This document shows positions 7,089-15,413 of a stretch of DNA of 40,543 nucleotides, in pieces. The stretch lies in assembly GCA_026391255.1 (NCBI GenBank), contig JAPLDU010000020.1, forward strand, positions 1-40,543. Reading direction: 5' to 3'. The notes below the pieces were generated by a model. It had not been told where the DNA came from. It searched no databases and saw only the letters and a program-made list of their open reading frames with translations. Position numbers and translations under genes: made by a program. This DNA comes from Bacteroidia bacterium (lineage in GTDB: Bacteria > Bacteroidota > Bacteroidia > Bacteroidales > JAPLDU01). The stretch's first letter is position 1. Each line of letters opens with the position of its first letter.

Positions 7089-9145
7089 ATAATGTCATTT
7101 CCAACATTTTTCATTACCATAGCCGTGCGGCAGGTATTGTAAATCCTGAGTCTCCATGATTTTGTTTCTTTATCATAGTAAGTCGGGTAAGAGATCAGAT
7201 CGTCAACCCTTTCATGACCACCAAATGATGCATGGTCTGTACTCAGGATGATGCGGTAATCTCCCGGTTGAGGAACCATAAATTCATATCCCGGAATGGA
7301 ATGATTCGGATGAAAATTGAACAGGAAAATCAATCCACCACGCTCAAAGACGATGGTCTTGTTTACCTCATCCATATTGAGTTGACGGGGGAAGCCAGCA
7401 TTCATAATTTTGTACTTCCCTGCAATCAGAAGCATTTCATGATCAAAAGCTGCCAGGTAGTGATACTTTAATTTGATATCATCAGCCAGTGACCATTGCC
7501 GGCGGGCATGCTGATAGCTCCAGTTATTTCCCTCCCTCGGAAAATCAATCCATTCAGGGTGCCCGAATTCATTTCCGATAAAGTTCATATAGGCATTTCC
7601 CCCGAGGCTGATGGTAAACAAACGTAACATCTTATGCAGGGCAATGCCTCTGTCAATTATCGGATTGTTATCATTGATCTGCATGTGAAAGTACATTTCC
7701 TTATCCATGAGCCAGAAAGCAAGAGTTTTGTCACCGACCATGGCCTGGTCGTGCGACTCTGCATAAGCCACTGTTTTAACTCCGAAATTACGGTCTGTGA
7801 CTGTTTGCCACATTTCATGAATGTTCCATTCCTCGTCAGGTTTCTCTTTCAGTAACCTGATCCAATAGTCGGGGATGCCCATTCCGAGCCGGTAGTCGAA
7901 TCCTAAACCGCCATCATCCACAGAACTGGTCAGGCCTGGCATTCCGCTCACTTCTTCAGCAATAGAGAGAGCATGTGGATTGACAGCATGAATGAGATGA
8001 TTGGCCAGCATCAGGTAGGTAATTCCATCGTATTCAATCCCCTGCCGGAAATATTTTGCAAGACTCCCGAAAGGAATATCATATCCGTGATGGAAATAAA
8101 TCATGGAAGCTACACCGTCAAAGCGGAAACCGTCGAAATGGAATTCTTTAAGCCAGTACTTTAAATTTGACAGCAGGAAACGTTTTACTTCAGTCTTGCC
8201 ATAGTCGAACAGGCGTGAGTCCCACATCGGGTGTTCGCCTCTTTCTCCTGGATGAAAATACTGGTTATCAGATCCGTCAAAACGGTTCAGCCCTTCGTTG
8301 ATGTTTTTTACGGTGTGTGAATGAACAATATCCATTACTACAGCAATACCCATGCTATGGGCTTTTTTTATCAGTTCTTTCAGTTCTTCAGGAGTACCAA
8401 AGCGGGAACTGGGTACAAAAAAATTTGAAACATGGTATCCAAATGATCCGTAGTACGGATGTTCGGCAATGGCCATGATCTGAATGACATTATATCCCGC
8501 AATTTTAATGCGTGGTAGGATATTTTCAGCAAATTGCCTGTATGTCCCGATCCCCGGAAATTCCTGGGCCATCCCGGTATGACATTCATAAATAAAGGGG
8601 CTTTCGATTGATGAAGCATCAAAATGATCATCTTCCCAGTTGAATTCATCAGGCAGCCAGACCACCCCGGTAAAATCCAGTGTTTTCATATCCTGCACAA
8701 CATAGCGGATATAAGCGGGTATGCGTTCTCGCCAACCGTCCGGTGAATGTACCAGTACCTTGATTTTACTGCCATGAACGAAAGTATTATGATAATCTTC
8801 CCGGGAAAGGAATATCTCCCAGATACCAAAATCATTCATGGTGAGCCTGTGGGTATCTCTTTTCCACCCGTTAAAATCACCGGTCAGGAACAGATCAAGC
8901 GCCTTGGGAGCCCATTCGCGGTAAGTCCATCCATTCCGGGTAGTATCAAAATTAATTCCGAAGTAATGATAAGCATCCGCAAACTGTTCAAGGTTGCCAA
9001 AATCATGCTCAATTTCCCGAAGTGCATCCGAATAACGGAGCCACCTGTCATAAACCTCCACAGCAACAGGTTCCAGCCATGGGTCATTTTTTACAATTCC
9101 CATGATTCCTGGTTTAGATGTTTGATTCTGTTTCTTCGGGGACAT
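7085..9145 (-). CDS. glgB: 1,4-alpha-glucan branching enzyme (GH13)
   Basis: This 686-residue enzyme makes alpha-1,6 branches in glycogen. An N-terminal CBM48-like domain (about residues 60-140, with WAPKALDLFLTGDFNGW) precedes the GH13 barrel. Visible conserved regions are VVMDIVHSH (about 269-277), GFRFDGV with nucleophile Asp343, AEEVSG with acid/base Glu397, and AESHDQ with Asp466. The C-terminal beta domain is complete. The layout fits the eukaryote-like GH13_8 branch common in Bacteroidetes. The last codons are overlapped by a 28-bp palindrome, so the final residues may reflect insertion of that repeat. No other glycogen genes are in the window. Confidence 0.93.
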   Translation of the reverse strand: MSPKKQNQTSKPGIMGIVKNDPWLEPVAVEVYDRWLRYSDALREIEHDFGNLEQFADAYHYFGINFDTTRNGWTYREWAPKALDLFLTGDFNGWKRDTHRLTMNDFGIWEIFLSREDYHNTFVHGSKIKVLVHSPDGWRERIPAYIRYVVQDMKTLDFTGVVWLPDEFNWEDDHFDASSIESPFIYECHTGMAQEFPGIGTYRQFAENILPRIKIAGYNVIQIMAIAEHPYYGSFGYHVSNFFVPSSRFGTPEELKELIKKAHSMGIAVVMDIVHSHTVKNINEGLNRFDGSDNQYFHPGERGEHPMWDSRLFDYGKTEVKRFLLSNLKYWLKEFHFDGFRFDGVASMIYFHHGYDIPFGSLAKYFRQGIEYDGITYLMLANHLIHAVNPHALSIAEEVSGMPGLTSSVDDGGLGFDYRLGMGIPDYWIRLLKEKPDEEWNIHEMWQTVTDRNFGVKTVAYAESHDQAMVGDKTLAFWLMDKEMYFHMQINDNNPIIDRGIALHKMLRLFTISLGGNAYMNFIGNEFGHPEWIDFPREGNNWSYQHARRQWSLADDIKLKYHYLAAFDHEMLLIAGKYKIMNAGFPRQLNMDEVNKTIVFERGGLIFLFNFHPNHSIPGYEFMVPQPGDYRIILSTDHASFGGHERVDDLISYPTYYDKETKSWRLRIYNTCRTAMVMKNVGNDIM

Positions 9146-9182
9146 ACTGATTCAATTTGGTCACAAAATAAGAAAATAAAAT

Positions 9183-9262
9183 GGTATCAAGTATCAGGTA
9201 TCAGGATAGTAGTCACTTATAATTATGAGTGATGAATTATGAGTTATGAATTATGAGTGGTG
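9183..9262. repeat. Two heptamer arrays upstream of glgB
   Basis: GGTATCA, AGTATCA, GGTATCA at 9183-9203, then six units alternating AATTATG with AGTGATG or AGTTATG at 9221-9262. Strict 7-bp periodicity. They lie in the gap between the divergent glgB and glyS genes. Confidence 0.7.
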
Positions 9263-9330
9263 ACATGAAATCTGTTCGCCTGGTCATTTCATTACTATCT
9301 TAATTCACAAGCTCCATTTGTTGCTGTTTT

Positions 9331-9412
9331 TGTTCGTTTGTTCAAATGTTCGTTTGTTCGATTATTCGATTGTTCCTGAAACTCATCACTCATAATTCAT
9401 AACTCATCACTC
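9331..9412. repeat. Octamer array then heptamer array upstream of glyS
   Basis: Six 8-bp units of the type TGTTCGTT (9331-9378, variants TGTTCAAA, TGTTCGAT, TATTCGAT). Then four 7-bp units (ACTCATC, ACTCATA, ATTCATA, ACTCATC; 9381-9408). The second array is close to the reverse complement of the ATTATGAGTG words at 9221-9262. The arrays end about 19 bases before the probable glyS -7 box. Confidence 0.7.
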
Positions 9413-9430
9413 CTTCTGAGACTTTTTCCA

Positions 9431-9438
9431 TACATTTG
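9431..9438 (+). promoter_or_regulatory. Candidate -7 box of glyS
   Basis: TACATTTG fits the Bacteroidetes sigma-ABfr -7 consensus TAnnTTTG and lies 29 bases before the glyS ATG. No clear -33 TTG lies at the ideal distance, so this is a weak prediction. Confidence 0.4.
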
Positions 9439-9466
9439 CCAGCCAATTTCAAATTTATCTGAAAAT

Positions 9467-11017
9467 ATGATACAGGAAGATTTCTTAAAGAAACTGATTT
9501 CACATTCAAAGGAATATGGTTTTATTTTCCCGTCAAGTGAGATTTACGACGGATTAAGCGCAGTATACGATTACGGTCAGTATGGCGTTGAGTTGAAGAA
9601 TAACATCAGGCAATACTGGTGGAATGCCATGGTAAGACTGAATGAGAATATCGTGGGTATTGATTCGGCAATATTCATGCATCCGACTATCTGGAAGGCA
9701 TCCGGGCATGTTGGTGCTTTTAACGATCCGCTCATTGATAACAAGGATTCGAAAAAACGTTACCGTGCCGATAACCTGATAGAAGAATACAGGGATAAGT
9801 TACAGGATAAGATTGATAAGGAAGTGGACAAAGCCCATAAACGCTTTGGTGAATCATTTGATAAAGAGATGTACCTGTCAACAAACCCGAAAGTACTGGA
9901 ATACCAGTCAAAAATTGATGTTGTGAATACCAGGCTTGTCAATGCTCTTAAAAATGACGATCTGAACGAGCTAAGGCAGATCATCATTGATTGTGAAATT
10001 GTATGCCCGGTATCCGGAACACGCAACTGGACAGAAGTGAGGCAGTTCAACCTGATGTTTGAAACAAAGATGGGTTCTGTTGACCAGGAAGCCAGTACCA
10101 TCTACCTGCGACCGGAAACAGCCCAGGGAATATTTGTGAATTTCCTGAATGTTTATAAATCAGGCAGGATGAAGATACCTTTTGGTATAGCCCAGACAGG
10201 AAAAGCTTTCCGCAATGAGATCGTGGCACGACAGTTCATTTTCCGCATGCGTGAGTTTGAACAGATGGAAATGCAGTTCTTCGTCCGTCCCGGTGAGGAA
10301 CTCAGCTGGTTCGAATACTGGAAGGAGAAACGTATCCGCTGGCATAAAGCGCTTGGATTTGGCGATGATAAATACCGTTTTCACGTTCACGACAAGCTGG
10401 CACACTATGCCAATGCCGCCGTGGATATTGAATTTGACTTCCCAATGGGTTTCAAGGAAGTGGAAGGTATACATTCACGGACCGATTTTGACTTATCACA
10501 ACACCAGCAGTTTTCAGGAAAGAAAATGCAGTATTTCGATGCTGACCTGAATCAGAACTATATCCCTTATGTAATTGAAACTTCTATCGGCCTTGACCGA
10601 ACTGTATTACTTGTTTTATCGGCATCGTATGCTGAAGAAAAAGTGACAAACAAAGACGGATCTGTCGAAGAACGCGTGGTAATGAGATTTCCGCCAGCTT
10701 TGGCACCTGTCAAGCTTGCAATACTGCCGCTTGTAAAGAAGGACGGACTGCCGGAGAAAGCCCGTGTCATTATGGACAGCCTGAAACTCGATTTCATTTG
10801 CCAGTATGATGAAAAAGATTCGATCGGACGACGTTACCGCCGCCAGGATGCCATCGGCACTCCTTATTGTGTAACCATTGACCACGATAGCCTTGAAACT
10901 GATACTGTGACTATCCGCGAACGGGACAGCATGCTGCAGGAAAGGGTACCTGTTAACGCTGTTCGTGATATTATTGCAGAAAATGTGAACATGAGAAGCC
11001 TGCTGGAAAAAGTATGA
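9467..11017 (+). CDS. glyS: Glycyl-tRNA synthetase, homodimeric type
   Basis: This 516-residue class II synthetase charges tRNA-Gly. Class II motif 2 is visible in GKAFRNEI (following YLRPETAQGIFVNF and IPFGIAQT) and motif 3 in IETSIGLDRTVLLVL. A C-terminal anticodon-binding domain begins near FPPALAPVKLAILPL and includes YRRQDAIGTPYCVTID. The single-chain alpha2 type is the one expected in Bacteroidetes; the bacterial alpha2beta2 enzyme is not related in length. The start gives a full N-terminus (MIQEDFLKKLISHSKEYGFIFPSS). It is monocistronic as far as can be seen. Confidence 0.95.
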   Translation: MIQEDFLKKLISHSKEYGFIFPSSEIYDGLSAVYDYGQYGVELKNNIRQYWWNAMVRLNENIVGIDSAIFMHPTIWKASGHVGAFNDPLIDNKDSKKRYRADNLIEEYRDKLQDKIDKEVDKAHKRFGESFDKEMYLSTNPKVLEYQSKIDVVNTRLVNALKNDDLNELRQIIIDCEIVCPVSGTRNWTEVRQFNLMFETKMGSVDQEASTIYLRPETAQGIFVNFLNVYKSGRMKIPFGIAQTGKAFRNEIVARQFIFRMREFEQMEMQFFVRPGEELSWFEYWKEKRIRWHKALGFGDDKYRFHVHDKLAHYANAAVDIEFDFPMGFKEVEGIHSRTDFDLSQHQQFSGKKMQYFDADLNQNYIPYVIETSIGLDRTVLLVLSASYAEEKVTNKDGSVEERVVMRFPPALAPVKLAILPLVKKDGLPEKARVIMDSLKLDFICQYDEKDSIGRRYRRQDAIGTPYCVTIDHDSLETDTVTIRERDSMLQERVPVNAVRDIIAENVNMRSLLEKV

Positions 11018-11075
11018 GGTATAAAGTATTTGGTATCAGGATATTGATCAGTGATTTGTTACTCGTGACTTTTGT

Positions 11076-11110
11076 TTAACCACAAAGGAACACAAAGGAT
11101 ATCACGAAGG
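11076..11110 (+). repeat. Left arm of long inverted repeat around the GxxExxY gene
   Basis: The arm opens TTAACCACAAAGGAACACAA and runs 35 bases. Its reverse complement returns at 11540-11575 with only three differences and one indel. Arms lie 37 bases before the start and 20 bases after the stop of the enclosed gene. Confidence 0.8.
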
Positions 11111-11147
11111 TAAACTAATATAAGACAATTATTGAATTGATAAAATA

Positions 11148-11519
11148 ATGACAACAGAAGAAATTTTTAAGAAAATACTGGATTGTTCATTTACGGTACA
11201 TACAGCTTTAGGGCCCGGTCTTTTAGAAAGTGCATATGAAGAATGTCTGTTTTACGAACTTAAATCATCAAATTTTAAGGTTGAAAAACAGAAGCCCCTT
11301 CCGTTAGTTTATAAAGAAGTAAAATTAGATGCAGGCTACCGGGTGGATTTGATTGTTGAAAACCAGATAATAATTGAAATTAAATCCGTTGAATCTTTTA
11401 CTGATGTTCATTTTGCCCAGGTTTTAACATATTTGAAATTATCAGGATGCAAACTTGCTCTCCTGGTAAATTTCAATGTTGCTGACTTAAAAGATGGATT
11501 AAAAAGAATGATATTATAA
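11148..11519 (+). CDS. GxxExxY protein (PD-(D/E)XK nuclease fold)
   Basis: A 123-residue protein with the family signature GLLESAY (Gly24, Glu27, Tyr30). A PD-(D/E)XK-like core follows: Asp67 in YRVDLIVENQ, then IIIEIKSVE with Glu77 and Lys79, and a helix with Gln (HFAQVLTYLKL). The family is widespread in Bacteroidetes and other environmental bacteria; its biological role is not established. The gene is enclosed by near-identical 35-bp inverted arms, suggesting it may travel as a small cassette. It is more AT-rich than the neighbouring glyS. Family assignment is strong; nuclease activity is inferred only from the fold. Confidence 0.88.
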   Translation: MTTEEIFKKILDCSFTVHTALGPGLLESAYEECLFYELKSSNFKVEKQKPLPLVYKEVKLDAGYRVDLIVENQIIIEIKSVESFTDVHFAQVLTYLKLSGCKLALLVNFNVADLKDGLKRMIL

Positions 11520-11539
11520 TCTGATATTTAACTTTGTGT

Positions 11540-11575
11540 CCTTTTGTGACATCCTTTGTGTCCCTTTGTGGTTAA
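11540..11575 (-). repeat. Right arm of long inverted repeat around the GxxExxY gene
   Basis: On the minus strand this reads TTAACCACAAAGGGACACAA and onward, matching the left arm at 11076-11110 almost throughout. With the GxxExxY gene inside, the unit spans about 500 bases. No target-site duplication was clear. Confidence 0.8.
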
Positions 11576-11606
11576 GAAAATTACTTTTAATTTACCTTTT
11601 TTCAAA

Positions 11607-12647
11607 ATGAAATTAATCAATACCACTCTCAATTATGCGATTGGAAAAGCCAAACGCAGCAAATTGATGCAATCGCTTTTTGAAGCGCCAATTGATATCG
11701 CAGCCCTGCCGGAAATGGGCCGGTTTACTGACAGTTTCGGGAATGATCATGTATTATACAGCGGGTTTAGAAACCGTATCAAACCAGGCTGGGAGAGAAT
11801 GCTGAACCGATCCGATACATTCATTGGTGAGCCCGATTATGATAAGGTCGCTGTTGAAGGAAAGTCAAATTTTTCCAGGATTCAAGCTATTGCAAAAGCC
11901 TATGGTATCAGTATAACTGAAGCAAACATCCTTGAAATCGGTTGTCACCTGGGAGCTGTCTGTTACTCATTTGCAGAAAATGGTTGCCAGGCAACAGGAA
12001 GCGAATTTACAGGATATAAAGTCAGTGCACTTGACTCTGAAGGTTCAGCCCGCAAACTGGAGCAGGTCAGCAGCGCACTCACAAAACAACGGATAACACT
12101 TGGACAGAAATTCAGAAATACCGGGAATGTTACCTTTACAGAAGATGATATTTGCAATTCATCCTTACCAACCGGGCAGTTCGATCTGGTAATAAGTTTC
12201 GACGTACTTGAACATTTGCATGATCCAGGTGCAGCATTCGTGCATATTCAGCGTATACTGAAAAAGGGAGGGATTGCCATTCATGAATACAATCCATTCT
12301 TCAGCCTGAATGGGGGACACAGTCTTTGTACACTGGATTTTCCATGGGGACACTGCCGTCTGAACAAACCCGATTTTGAAAGATATATCCGTGAAATTCG
12401 TCCTCTTGAAATTGGACCTGCCATTTCCTTTTTTAATGAAGGACTGAACCGTATGACTCAATTACAGATGGAGAACCTGACAGTGAAAGCAGGGCTCGAA
12501 GCTGCCGGCATCATCCGCTATTCAAAAGAACAACATGTACGTATGGTTACAAAGGAAATATTAGAACAATCTTCTTCAATCTATCAGGGTCTGACAATTG
12601 CCGACCTGGTATCACCTAAAGTAATGGTGATCCAAAGAAAATACTGA
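11607..12647 (+). CDS. Class I SAM-dependent methyltransferase
   Basis: A 346-residue protein. SAM-binding motif I is ILEIGCHLGAV (about residues 108-118). The acidic end of strand 2 is in ATGSEFTGYK. Motif II/III is FDLVISFDVLEHLHDP, followed by ILKKGGIAIHEYNPFFS. This pattern is typical of Methyltransf_11/25-type enzymes that act on small molecules, lipids or sugars; the substrate is unknown. The ATG at 11607 (MKLINTTLNYAIGKAKRSKL) is preferred over the longer frame from 11556, because the extra codons lie in and after the inverted-repeat arm and look non-coding. No operon partner is evident. Confidence 0.8.
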   Translation: MKLINTTLNYAIGKAKRSKLMQSLFEAPIDIAALPEMGRFTDSFGNDHVLYSGFRNRIKPGWERMLNRSDTFIGEPDYDKVAVEGKSNFSRIQAIAKAYGISITEANILEIGCHLGAVCYSFAENGCQATGSEFTGYKVSALDSEGSARKLEQVSSALTKQRITLGQKFRNTGNVTFTEDDICNSSLPTGQFDLVISFDVLEHLHDPGAAFVHIQRILKKGGIAIHEYNPFFSLNGGHSLCTLDFPWGHCRLNKPDFERYIREIRPLEIGPAISFFNEGLNRMTQLQMENLTVKAGLEAAGIIRYSKEQHVRMVTKEILEQSSSIYQGLTIADLVSPKVMVIQRKY

Positions 12648-12665
12648 TGCAGATAATTTATAGTA

Positions 12666-13592
12666 TCAATAAGCCCGAACACCACGTACATAGTACGAGC
12701 TTAATTTACTTTGGGAGTTATTAATAGTACCATAACCAAATCCGATGTACCAGGCATAATTTGCATCGGTCTCAGTTGATGACCAATAATGGTTTGCCTC
12801 GATTTCTTGTGCACCACTTGTTGCATTCAGGGTTTTATTTACATCAAATAAATTAATCCAAAGCAAATTTAATTCCTGGATAGACGGTAAATACCAGTCA
12901 GTCTGACCTCCGGAACAGGATGCATTACATAACCCTGCGGCATCATTTGCCAAGCCTCCGGCAGAAATTATTGAACTGGTATTTGCTGCACCATTCCAGA
13001 TACTTTCACAGTTAGGAACATCCGTTCCATTTAATCCCCATTCTGCTCCCGAACTCAGATCATTAAGGGAGACGATCAACCCATGTTCATTCCCGTTATT
13101 ATCTTTATAAACATGAAATACAACTCCCCCGCCATATAATTCCCCAATATAATGACTGCTGCTGGTACTGCATTTTTCTGCGAAAAGAGCATAAGGTACA
13201 CTCATTAACTGGGAAACTCCTGTGAGGGTATAATTGGTACCTCCGAGAGGGTCAGTTTCATTTTTGACAAAATATGGACCATTAGCCCAGTTTATCGTAG
13301 AGAAAACACCAGACACAGGTGTGCCATTACCAATTTCAATGGTCACCAATCCGTTTGCATTTGTTTGAGCTGTATGTGTTTCAGCATATATTGCCGTACC
13401 TGTCATAGAACCTTGTAATATGCTTATCTTCATACCAATTGGGGCATCGGTAACCAACTGGTTTGAAGAATTACGGATCACTGCCTGGTAGCTCATAATC
13501 TGGGGTGACTGACCCATAGCTGTTAAAGCAATCAATACCTGTACAAAAAGAATGGTTATCATCAGTGAATATTTGAAAAAATAAGTTTTCAT
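12666..13592 (-). CDS. Secreted protein with C-terminal Lcl/DUF1566 domain
   Basis: A 308-residue protein. A hydrophobic signal peptide (about residues 1-28, ending ALTAMGQS) is followed by a domain common in Bacteroidetes surface proteins (SYQAVIRNSSNQLVTDAPIG through LMSVPYALFAEK, about 33-135). A C-type-lectin-like DUF1566/Lcl domain follows (GGGVVFHVYKDNNG, WYLPSIQELNLLW, HYWSSTETD, VRGVRAY). This fold is a typical ligand-binding module. It has no T9SS tail. It is followed on the same strand by nothing in operon range and preceded by the T9SS-tailed gene 19 bases away, so the two are probably co-transcribed. Function beyond surface binding is unknown. Confidence 0.8.
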   Translation of the reverse strand: MKTYFFKYSLMITILFVQVLIALTAMGQSPQIMSYQAVIRNSSNQLVTDAPIGMKISILQGSMTGTAIYAETHTAQTNANGLVTIEIGNGTPVSGVFSTINWANGPYFVKNETDPLGGTNYTLTGVSQLMSVPYALFAEKCSTSSSHYIGELYGGGVVFHVYKDNNGNEHGLIVSLNDLSSGAEWGLNGTDVPNCESIWNGAANTSSIISAGGLANDAAGLCNASCSGGQTDWYLPSIQELNLLWINLFDVNKTLNATSGAQEIEANHYWSSTETDANYAWYIGFGYGTINNSQSKLSSYYVRGVRAY

Positions 13593-13611
13593 AATAATTA
13601 TTTTTAGTTAT

Positions 13612-14090
13612 TTATTTATTGATCTTGATTATTTTAAAAGTTTTTACCTGGTCATTATTAGCAAAAACCCTTAGAAGGTATTCACCCGGAATAAACTTTT
13701 CCATATTAACAGTAGTACCTGAATTTTTTAATACGTCTCCGGCAAGAAGTTTACCTTGAAGGTCGTACAGACGGTAACAATATTCATATATTGGTTTTTC
13801 TTTAAAATTAATCTGAACTGACAATAACGTTGGATTGGGAAATACCATTAGTTCAGGGCAATTATGAACTTCATCAACTTCATTCACTAATATCTCCCAT
13901 GGTTGTTGAAGTCCTTGTGTGATTGTCCCCGGGATGCCGCTGATGGTAATGTAATCTGTCTGTCCGATGGAATAACTTATGTTGCCCCCGGCACCAGTGC
14001 CCTGTCCACCTGAAGCAACTATGCCCTGCTGGGCCAATATACCGGGTAAATAACAGGTTAAAAAGCAACAACTAAAAATAAAATTTTCAT
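13612..14090 (-). CDS. T9SS-sorted secreted protein, frameshifted in signal peptide
   Basis: The coding frame ends in a type A T9SS sorting domain (PNPTLLSVQINFKEKP, YDLQGKLL, PGEYLLRVFANNDQVKTFKIIKINK) and begins after QQGIVASGGQGTGAGGNISYS, a segment typical of short Bacteroidetes secreted proteins. The natural start is the ATG at 14090-14088, which reads MKILFLVVAF then stops. One extra T in the T-run (complement of 14060-14064) would give MKILFLVVAFLTCYLPGILA joined to QQGIV, a perfect signal peptide. So the gene carries a -1 change in a 5-base homopolymer. This may be a mutation, a slippage-controlled switch or a sequencing error. Without it, translation could only begin at the TTG at 14037. 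Confidence 0.75.
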
Positions 14091-14321
14091 ATTAATAGTT
14101 ATTTAATGATGTTTTTCGACTACTCTTTTTTATTCGAATTATGCAAATTGTAATTTGAAATACAAATGTACAGATATTTATCTTTTGTTTAGTATTCACA
14201 AATTTTTTAAAAATAATAATGTATGGGCAGTAAATTAAAAAGAACACTTTGATTATTGTTTAAATGCGTAGGTATGTAACTAATATATAAAGTTATACGA
14301 GGATATTTTCATAATTGGCAC

Positions 14322-14340
14322 GGAAAAATAAAAACGATAC
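14322..14340 (+). repeat. Left 19-bp inverted repeat of the phage element
   Basis: GGAAAAATAAAAACGATAC. It matches the reverse complement of 22407-22425 at 18 of 19 positions. It lies outside the repressor gene, where transposase-binding sites of Mu-like phages are expected. Confidence 0.7.
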
Positions 14341-14410
14341 AAAATGACCATTTCGGGTAATTTTGGGTACATGTAAAGCTATTAAATGATTATTTGAGAG
14401 GCACAAATTA

Positions 14411-15079
14411 CTATCCGTTCTTAAAAACATCTGCATGAAAATGAAGTACAAGGCTATCTAAGTTAAATAATAGTTTATACATTTCATTTTCAATTCGATA
14501 TAAGAACATCGACTTATCGTACAAGGTAATTCCTTCCTGTTTGATGTTCTGATACTCTTCATTTAACTGGTTATATATGAAGTATATATAAATATCTTCC
14601 GCCGGATTAATTTTACCAGGACAGTTTTTTATATATAACTCGCTGATTCTCATAATTATCTTTTCAATTTTAAATATGTATTTCATACATTCATCAATAG
14701 ATTTAGCAATCCGATATTTATTTATTCCAATAGCTTCTATATTTCGTCTTATCTCACGTAACTTATCAAATTCAGGGACATAATCAGGGTCATTATCACG
14801 GACATGAATATTTTTCAATACTTCATCTTTAATATTAATATCTCCTAAAGTAAATTCATTTTTGTACTTGTCAAGTTCTTCGTCATGAAATATTACATGT
14901 GGGTTAATATCCAATAGATTAACAATTCTTGCTAATGTCTCAAAAGTTGGAGAACTCTTTCCACTTTCAATTTGTGATAATAAGGATTGTCCGATACCTA
15001 ATTTATTTGACATTTCTAATTGGCTCATTTTCTTGAGCTTTCTCATTTCTTTTATAATAACACCCAAATTTTTTTTCAT
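14411..15079 (-). CDS. XRE-family repressor of the phage element
   Basis: A 222-residue protein with an N-terminal XRE/Cro helix-turn-helix (about residues 5-60; SQLEMSNKLGIGQSLLSQIESGKSSPTFETLARIV). The remaining 150-residue helical region has no recognised domain and no Ser/Lys peptidase dyad, so it does not look like a LexA-type self-cleaving repressor. It is divergent from the early operon with palindromes in the shared 99-base gap. It occupies the position of the Mu c repressor, so I infer that it keeps the element silent. Confidence 0.82.
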   Translation of the reverse strand: MKKNLGVIIKEMRKLKKMSQLEMSNKLGIGQSLLSQIESGKSSPTFETLARIVNLLDINPHVIFHDEELDKYKNEFTLGDINIKDEVLKNIHVRDNDPDYVPEFDKLREIRRNIEAIGINKYRIAKSIDECMKYIFKIEKIIMRISELYIKNCPGKINPAEDIYIYFIYNQLNEEYQNIKQEGITLYDKSMFLYRIENEMYKLLFNLDSLVLHFHADVFKNG

Positions 15080-15099
15080 AAAACGATTTCAACAAATTG

Positions 15100-15118
15100 T
15101 TAATAAATTTTTTATTAA
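15100..15118. promoter_or_regulatory. Candidate operator in the repressor/early gap
   Basis: TTAATAAA and TTTATTAA form a perfect 8-bp inverted repeat with a TTT centre, 21 bases before the repressor start. AT-rich, so chance is possible, but the position fits autoregulation. Confidence 0.4.
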
Positions 15119-15122
15119 TATT

Positions 15123-15153
15123 ATTGATAATATCAATTTAACTAATATCTTTG
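15123..15153 (+). promoter_or_regulatory. Early promoter with overlapping operator
   Basis: The -7 box TATCTTTG (15146-15153) fits TAnnTTTG. A TTG at 15124-15126 lies 19 bases upstream, as expected for a -33 element. That TTG is inside a perfect 7-bp palindrome ATTGATA-A-TATCAAT (15123-15137). A repressor bound there would block the promoter. A further inverted pair AATATC/GATATT (15144-15149, 15157-15162) spans the -7 box. Confidence 0.6.
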
Positions 15154-15178
15154 ACGGATATTTTACAAATATAGAAAA

Positions 15179-15403
15179 ATGAAATCGAGAACAAGCGACG
15201 TGATTAAAATTATTGACGAAGCCCTACCAAGGGGATATAAAACACAGATACAAAAACTCGCAGGGGTATCAAGGCCAACGGTTGTTAGCTTCTTTCAGGG
15301 TAAAAACGTTAACAAAAAGGTGCTTGAGGCTACTATAACCTACTTCATTGAGTATAAAAAGGAACAGCAAAGCTATCTGGACAGGATTAAAGCCATTAAT
15401 TAA
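15179..15403 (+). CDS. Small HTH regulator (Ner-like position)
   Basis: A 74-residue basic protein. A helix-turn-helix is visible in TQIQKLAGVSRPTVVSFFQGKNVNKKVLEATITYF (about residues 22-56), with the SRPTV recognition helix typical of LacI/Cro-like DNA binders. It is the first gene of the rightward operon, 11 bases before the transposase ATG, the place of Ner in phage Mu. By analogy it would turn down early transcription or repressor expression. The start ATG follows the promoter by about 25 bases with no strong Shine-Dalgarno site. Confidence 0.75.
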   Translation: MKSRTSDVIKIIDEALPRGYKTQIQKLAGVSRPTVVSFFQGKNVNKKVLEATITYFIEYKKEQQSYLDRIKAIN

Positions 15404-15413
15404 TTCAATAATT

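Noticed and set aside
12666-13592. Diversity-generating retroelement target, because the C-terminal lectin-like fold is a common target type
   Set aside because: No reverse transcriptase, no template repeat and no accessory gene is present in the window.
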